Shown: in pieces, positions 58,647 to 64,000 of the stretch
Layout of the letters: every line of letters starts with the position of its first letter
Numbering within the stretch: the first letter of the stretch is position 1
NCBI GenBank assembly: GCA_032718565.1
Contig: JAVGVS010000001.1
Coordinates: forward strand, 434,001 to 498,000
DNA from: Distichodus sexfasciatus
Lineage: Eukaryota > Chordata > Actinopteri > Characiformes > Distichodontidae
Reading direction: 5' to 3'
DNA length: 64,000 nt
Position numbers and translations under genes: made by a program
The notes under the pieces: generated by a model
Told to the model about the DNA's origin: nothing
What the model saw: the letters and a program-made list of their open reading frames with translations, nothing else
Databases searched by the model: none

Positions 58647-61600
58647 CACTGCTGGCCTGCTGAAACGACCCATTCCACCACGACCCTTTTAAAACTGGCT
58701 TTGTAATCATCTCATTGTATTTCCGACTAGTGAATTGTCTCCTGCACCTTCCCCACCTTACTTGATCATCAGTCAGGCAGACAACTGGTCACCACTTCTA
58801 CTAAATAATAGGGAGGTACGACATCAGGAAAACATGCGATATGCAATAACTATGTTGAATGTTGCGATGACGATACGACTTCAGATAATTAAACAAATAC
58901 TTAAGTATACAGTTAAAATGTAATTCTGCTTTGGACTCAGTGTAAACATAGACTCCAGATAATGAGTAGACTATGCAAACCTGTCACAAGGTTTGTGTTC
59001 CTTTAAAAAAAAAACAAAAAAAACAGCTGGTTGAGCTAAACTTGCCGCAAAAAAATTATGTATTAAACATTTCATTTTATGATATATTAGGCTTGTTGTT
59101 GGTTATTTACACTTTCATGTACTTGTTTTGCATGTCCGAATAAAACATCTGAGTGAATTTTATAGAATTTATTTTTCCTTTACTATTTTAAATTACCAAT
59201 GTCACTTGCTAAGTAATCTGAGGTATTACTGCAATCTACATAGGTGCGGGCATTTAGGGCAGCAGGGCTCCATCTGATTGGCCAAATATATTGTAATGCA
59301 GAGCGTGAATGCAAGCAGCAGTTCAAGCAGTCTTTGCTTGATGTCTTAAGGTCCCATACTATGAAAAAATTTACTTTTTCTGTTCTTTGGATCTCTACTG
59401 CCTCTAACACACTGTAAGTTTGATAAAAACGGTCAATTGTGTTAAAAAATGGTCAAATACGAATGTCAGAAATCATGTGCTTAATTGTAAATTTATATTT
59501 CTCTTGTACTTCTACGTCACATTAGGGGACATTCTAACAACTCCTGAGAACCTCCGCTCATCAGGTAGAACTGCTAGCACTTCCTGATCCGCCATGTTTC
59601 ATCACAAGCGCTAACGTAGGAATCACAATGAAGAAGTCTACCAGCGGAGTGTTGTGTTGAACATGTATGGCTGTATGGATGGTCTGTTAGCAGCAGCCAT
59701 GGCGATTATTTTTTCACGTGAGGTAAACTCGTGAGGTAAACTCTCCCCAGTTCCGGAGTGGGGTGTGGGGAGCAGCGGCCTATTTGTGTTTAGGAATACT
59801 AATGAGAAACAGCCTGTTCAGAAAGGGACTGAAATAGAGTAAAAAGCAGGTGAAAATGCCTAATCTGAGAGATATTTTCATTAAACTACATGAGAGACAA
59901 AGTAGAGCTCAAAGACCTATTTTAACATGTTGAAAACATATAATTTGTAACCTTTGGTCATTATTCTGTAAACTTTACCACCATATGAAGCTAATTAATT
60001 CATTTTATTCTATAGAATGACTGCAAAGTTTAGCTAATTCTACTAGATCTTCTTGCAAGTTGTAAAACTGCATGAAAGATTAAAACGGCACCAAGATTTA
60101 TTCATCGCAGACATCGCAGGGTATTTAATGATTAAAGAACTGAATTCAGTTGAACCAATGTAATAGGCAGTTGGCTGATCATTTCCACAGGTTCAGCAGG
60201 GTTCACACTATCGCGTTTATGTCCAATAAAAAAAAAATACTGCATTCACAACCAGTCTGCATCAAATAAAAAATATTGGTGTATTGTCTGTCTTTAATTG
60301 GATGTAGTTGTGGTCAGATGATCACTTTGTAACAAAGGTGGCAGTAACAGTTTGGAGATAGAAGCTTTGTGTAGTGAAGCGAGCTTTGCCACACGGACGC
60401 AAGGTGTGGAGAGAGACAGAGAGAGAGAGACAGAAAAAGAACAGATACTGCAGACATTTGGCAGCTAGACGCTTCAATTATTCTCCTCTAACTTCCTGCA
60501 GTTCTGCCTGACCTAGATTTGCTTATAATTAAACCATGGACTACGGAAACAGTGTCAAAAGCTATAGAAATCATTGTGTTTTTACTGCACTGAAAAAAGT
60601 TAACTACTGAAGTAGAAAAGCAACTTTTTTGTTCCAAAAAGCGTCTCTCCGGCTTGTGTGATAACTATCTTGTCAGATTTCTGTCTCCGGCTCAGTTCAT
60701 TTATTCCCTGACGAGACAAAGTAAACCATTTTTTTGACGTTTTCACTGCAGCTCTTGAAAGGTGATGCCTGAAATGGTGCTGATGATGAGTGTGGGGATG
60801 CGCCGTGTCTCCTACAGTCAGCTGGCTGGAAATTTCTATTCAGTCTTTTCTTTTTTTTTGCCTAGACCACATGTATAAGTTCTGTCTATCTGACTCTCTC
60901 TCTGTCTGTCTCTGACAGCTACAATGACTCTCATTAATCACTGTGGCCTGCTTCAGTTACTTCCGCACACATGCATGGTGGGGACCAACGCCTCCTGAAA
61001 TACAGAGATGAGAAGCAAAGTGCTGAATCAGACGCCTTTTTTCTTGGCTCTCATCTCATAGAGTTTAACTGTCTGGTTCAGGCCAGGGCAGGAGTTGGCC
61101 CCAAAACTTAAGAGCAAAAACCTCTAAGGCAGCAAGGGAGAACAGTTTTCTTTCAGCCAAACTCTATCTCACTTCTAACAATTCCTAACAATTTTCTGTC
61201 AAGTTGAGAAACAATGCAACAATTCTGGCAACGTTTAGTAAACAGCACAAACACCAAGAATCACAATCTTATTTGAATCAGAGTTTGGTTTTCCAATTTC
61301 CTTCAGACACACTGGGTGTTGTCAAAAGGGTGTTACCAGACACTTTCCGTGCTCGCATGAGCCGTTGTTGTTTGTTGTTACTTCCACACCTAGCACTGAT
61401 GACACACCACTCCAAACCCTCCGATCTCAGATGGGTCCAACCATAAATGAGAAGGGCATGTTGGGATTCTGGGCCAGCACTTTCATCTTTGTAATATAAG
61501 ATCATGACACTATAAGGCAAAAATCTGAATTAAGCCCTAAATCCATTTCGATTCCTTTTGCACTGTGGGTTTCTCTGGGTTCCCACAAAGATTTGGTTTC

Positions 61601-62924
61601 ATCTGCTCTGTAGGGATCTGAAATCCCGTGCTATGAGACTGCTGTCCCTTATGTCTTAATTTTGGATTTGTCATTATTCTAGTGACTATATAGATAATGT
61701 TTTTAAATGATTTTCCTATCGTGCATTTCAATAATAGTGTTTAAACTATTAAACACTATTATTTGTCTTTGTCTACTGGTCCTCAAAGCCAAATGAATAA
61801 ACACACAAACTGAACTGCAATTGACTGTCTCGGTCAACAGCAGCAGTTCGTGTGTGTGATGTGAAGCAGACAGCTTGGCTCTGGAGTGTTAGACTTGATG
61901 GAGGAGTGGCTGGATGCTGAGTCGCTACCTCCTGCCTGTATGCCATGAAAAATCTGGCTGCCGACCGCCCGCATCTCTCACTACAAGTCTGCCGGAGGGC
62001 AGGATGTTTATAGGGTAGAGTGCCCAGTTTGCCGGTGGGCCCCATTTACAAATGAAGGATGTCGTAGCAACATTGACCATGACCTTTTGTTTATGACATT
62101 TGTCGGGTCCCTGTTCCCACGGTGTGTCCGGACAGGAAGTGCTATGACGAACGAGAAAGAGAGAGAGAGAGAGAATGAGGGAGAGGAACTGAGGATTCAG
62201 TGGGTGGTGGCATGGCGACTCATAAAAGCCCTGGGTCTTTATTGCAGCTGACAGTAATGATGTTGACACTGTCAGTGGCTGGTGGCATGGCACCAGCGGG
62301 AGCCAGCGTTCTTGTGGTGGTTTGGCCAGTCACCTTGTGAGCAGGTCCAAAGCCCTCTCCCACGTTAACAACCTTTTCTCTGTGCTGCATGTGTGGGCCC
62401 TGCCAGACTCAGACCCTGCATCAGGGAGCCACGGTGCCGCTGGAAAATACGGCGTCACTCTGAAAACACCCAGCCCTGTTCACTCGGCCCCTACGGCAGA
62501 CCCGCATCAGGTCTTACTTTGGGTCTCACTTCTTAAGTCACTGCATCTGCCTCGTAACCCGGCTTTGCACTTTGACTGTGGCCACTGCAGTCCCAGTGCA
62601 AAACCAAAGTGTGGCAACAGTCCTGCTAAAGTAGCGCTCTTGAGTAAAAAGCTAAATTTATATTTATCCCCACTACTGCAGGGACACCTGCCCTGTAATT
62701 ATACAAACTGGATACTGCTAATTAAAACAACTGAACCATATTTGCTCAATATTTAGGTGTCCAGTAAAAGCTAAAATAACCTTTGTTTTCATGCACAACT
62801 AGTCATTTTATTCATATTACATACATTACATAAACAACTGCTTATGTGCTAACAAATGCATTTAAAATTGAAACCATAATCCATAGCAATTCACATTTCT
62901 TAAAAAGTTGGGCAGTGTCCTGAA
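58647..62924. other. Mostly unique non-coding block
   Basis: No gene is supported. AGGTCCCATACTATG at about 59350 begins a stretch (to about 59950) that resembles a dispersed fish repeat, without a matching right end. GA runs lie at 60409-60430 and 62155-62175. A perfect 15-bp hairpin is at 61730-61763. Confidence 0.35.
61730..61763. repeat. Perfect 15-bp inverted repeat
   Basis: AATAATAGTGTTTAA and TTAAACACTATTATT are separated by ACTA. No U-tract or gene context supports a function. Confidence 0.85.
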
Positions 62925-63846
62925 GAGATCTGCAACTATCAATTCTTTTTGTAATTTTATTATTAATTAATTAGTAATTCTAGTATTCTATTGATTGTTT
63001 CATCGATTAATCGGATAAAACCCTTTTTCAAAAACAGAAAAAAGGCAATACCTTTGTTTTCAGGCTTATTCTAGTGTGTGTGTGTGTAGCAGTTATCCAC
63101 ACACACTTTATGTTGTATTCAGGATGTCCTGCACTACTCAAATTTGTAAAAGTTTGATGTGTAAATGCTAACAGTTGTGAAATCAGCACATTTCTGATAA
63201 AAACTGACTGTAGATATAACTACTGAAATAGTAAGAACATTGTTTAATTGTCGAGTTGCAGAGTTTTAATTAGGCATTCTATGGCATAACTTTCTATTGC
63301 AGAAACACTTTTTTACCCATTTGGTGTCCATCAGAATATTGGATAATTTGTAATAAATGTTCTATATTTCTTCTTACTTATTGATTACACTATAACATTA
63401 TAAAATGTTTTTTTTTAAATCTGATAAACTGAAAATGAAGAAAAAGAAAGTTTTGTGTCATTTTGAACCAATTTGGTCTATAAAATAAGCTGCTTCTGGA
63501 CTTTCTGGAAGAAAACCTCATTTCCCACAATTCAACGCGCGCCCCCCGGAGCAGCGTCACATTAAAGCGGGCACGTGTACTGGAATAAACTATGGGAAAT
63601 CTAGGGGAAAATCTCAGTAAACTGCTGTATTGTGAGTAGAACGCTATTAGTTACAATATTTACTTAATAAAATAATAATCAAATATGCTTTGTGTCTGTA
63701 ATAAAGGGGATGTTTAAACTGAACTGGGGCGTTTTAGCAAGTAATGGAGCTCATGCGCACGCTCAAGCTTTGATTCTGGAAAGATTGCCTCGATCATTTT
63801 TTGTCATCGAATTATACAAGTTATTTGAATAATCGTTTCAGCTCTA
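62925..63846. mobile_element. Non-autonomous hAT element
   Basis: The ends GAGATCTGCAACTATCAATT and GAATAATCGTTTCAGCTCTA are diverged inverted repeats of the TAGAGCTGCAACGATTA type. The flanks GTCCTGAA (62917-62924) and ATCCTGAA (63847-63854) agree at 7 of 8 positions. The body shares about 400 bp with 39548-39840. Confidence 0.85.
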
Positions 63847-63854
63847 ATCCTGAA

Positions 63855-64000
63855 GCAACCTGCTATTAAGGGCCTTCCTTGAGGGCTCAACAGTTGCTGC
63901 ACTTTTTCTTTTAACACTGGCCTGAGATTCAAACAATCTTCTAGTCACCCACAGTGGGAATCCTCTCAGATAGTTTCTGACCAGTTTCTGATAGTTACCT
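63855..64000. other. Window end, possible SINE remnant
   Basis: AAGGGCCTTCCTTGAGGGCT and GAGATTCAAACAATCTTCTA vaguely follow the family C order on the minus strand. Too diverged to assign. Confidence 0.3.

Overview
The window looks like teleost fish genomic DNA. It is intron-bearing, AT-rich and dense in fish-type transposons: tRNA-derived SINEs, hAT and Tc1 elements, an RTE-clade LINE and a Penelope-like element. I cannot name the species. An ostariophysan such as a catfish, characin or relative is plausible but not shown.

Only one host gene can be supported. The last four coding exons of a tensin gene, most like tns1, lie on the + strand between 1476 and 5641. They encode the C-terminal PTB domain, about 135 residues, ending ...IGSQKR-stop. 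All splice sites are canonical and the exon phases join cleanly. A 3' UTR of about 2.6 kb probably follows, to about 8.25 kb, carrying a CA microsatellite. Earlier tensin exons lie upstream of the window.

From about 8.3 kb to 64 kb no host coding gene is convincing. This fits the gene-poor interval known downstream of vertebrate tensin genes, facing IGFBP genes. The interval mixes unique, moderately GC-rich non-coding blocks (about 12.7-20.4, 43-45.6, 53.7-56.0 and 57.4-62.9 kb), which are candidate regulatory sequence, with transposon-rich blocks.

Main mobile elements: a decayed RTE-clade LINE (21.06-24.12 kb, endonuclease plus reverse transcriptase); a 5'-truncated Penelope-like element with a YIDD reverse transcriptase and GIY-YIG nuclease flanked by an exact 15-bp direct repeat (25.99-27.53 kb); a long-armed foldback element with an exact 6-bp target duplication and a Tc1-type MITE nested in one arm (32.22-33.51 kb); a second copy of that MITE (36.82-37.33 kb); a decayed Tc1 transposon with a hAT-like MITE inside it (46.47-48.01 kb); and many non-autonomous hAT-like elements ending in GGGATGCAC or GGTCGACC. 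Three tRNA-derived SINE families, called A, B and C here, occur many times, often as B-A or A-C dimers.

The most unusual structure is at 47.92-48.44 kb. A perfect 120-bp direct repeat, which includes the right end of the Tc1 element, brackets a truncated A-C SINE dimer, and a near-identical dimer lies 2 kb away. No CRISPR array, operon, functional tRNA or rRNA gene, or new protein-coding system was seen. The novelty here is in repeat architecture.
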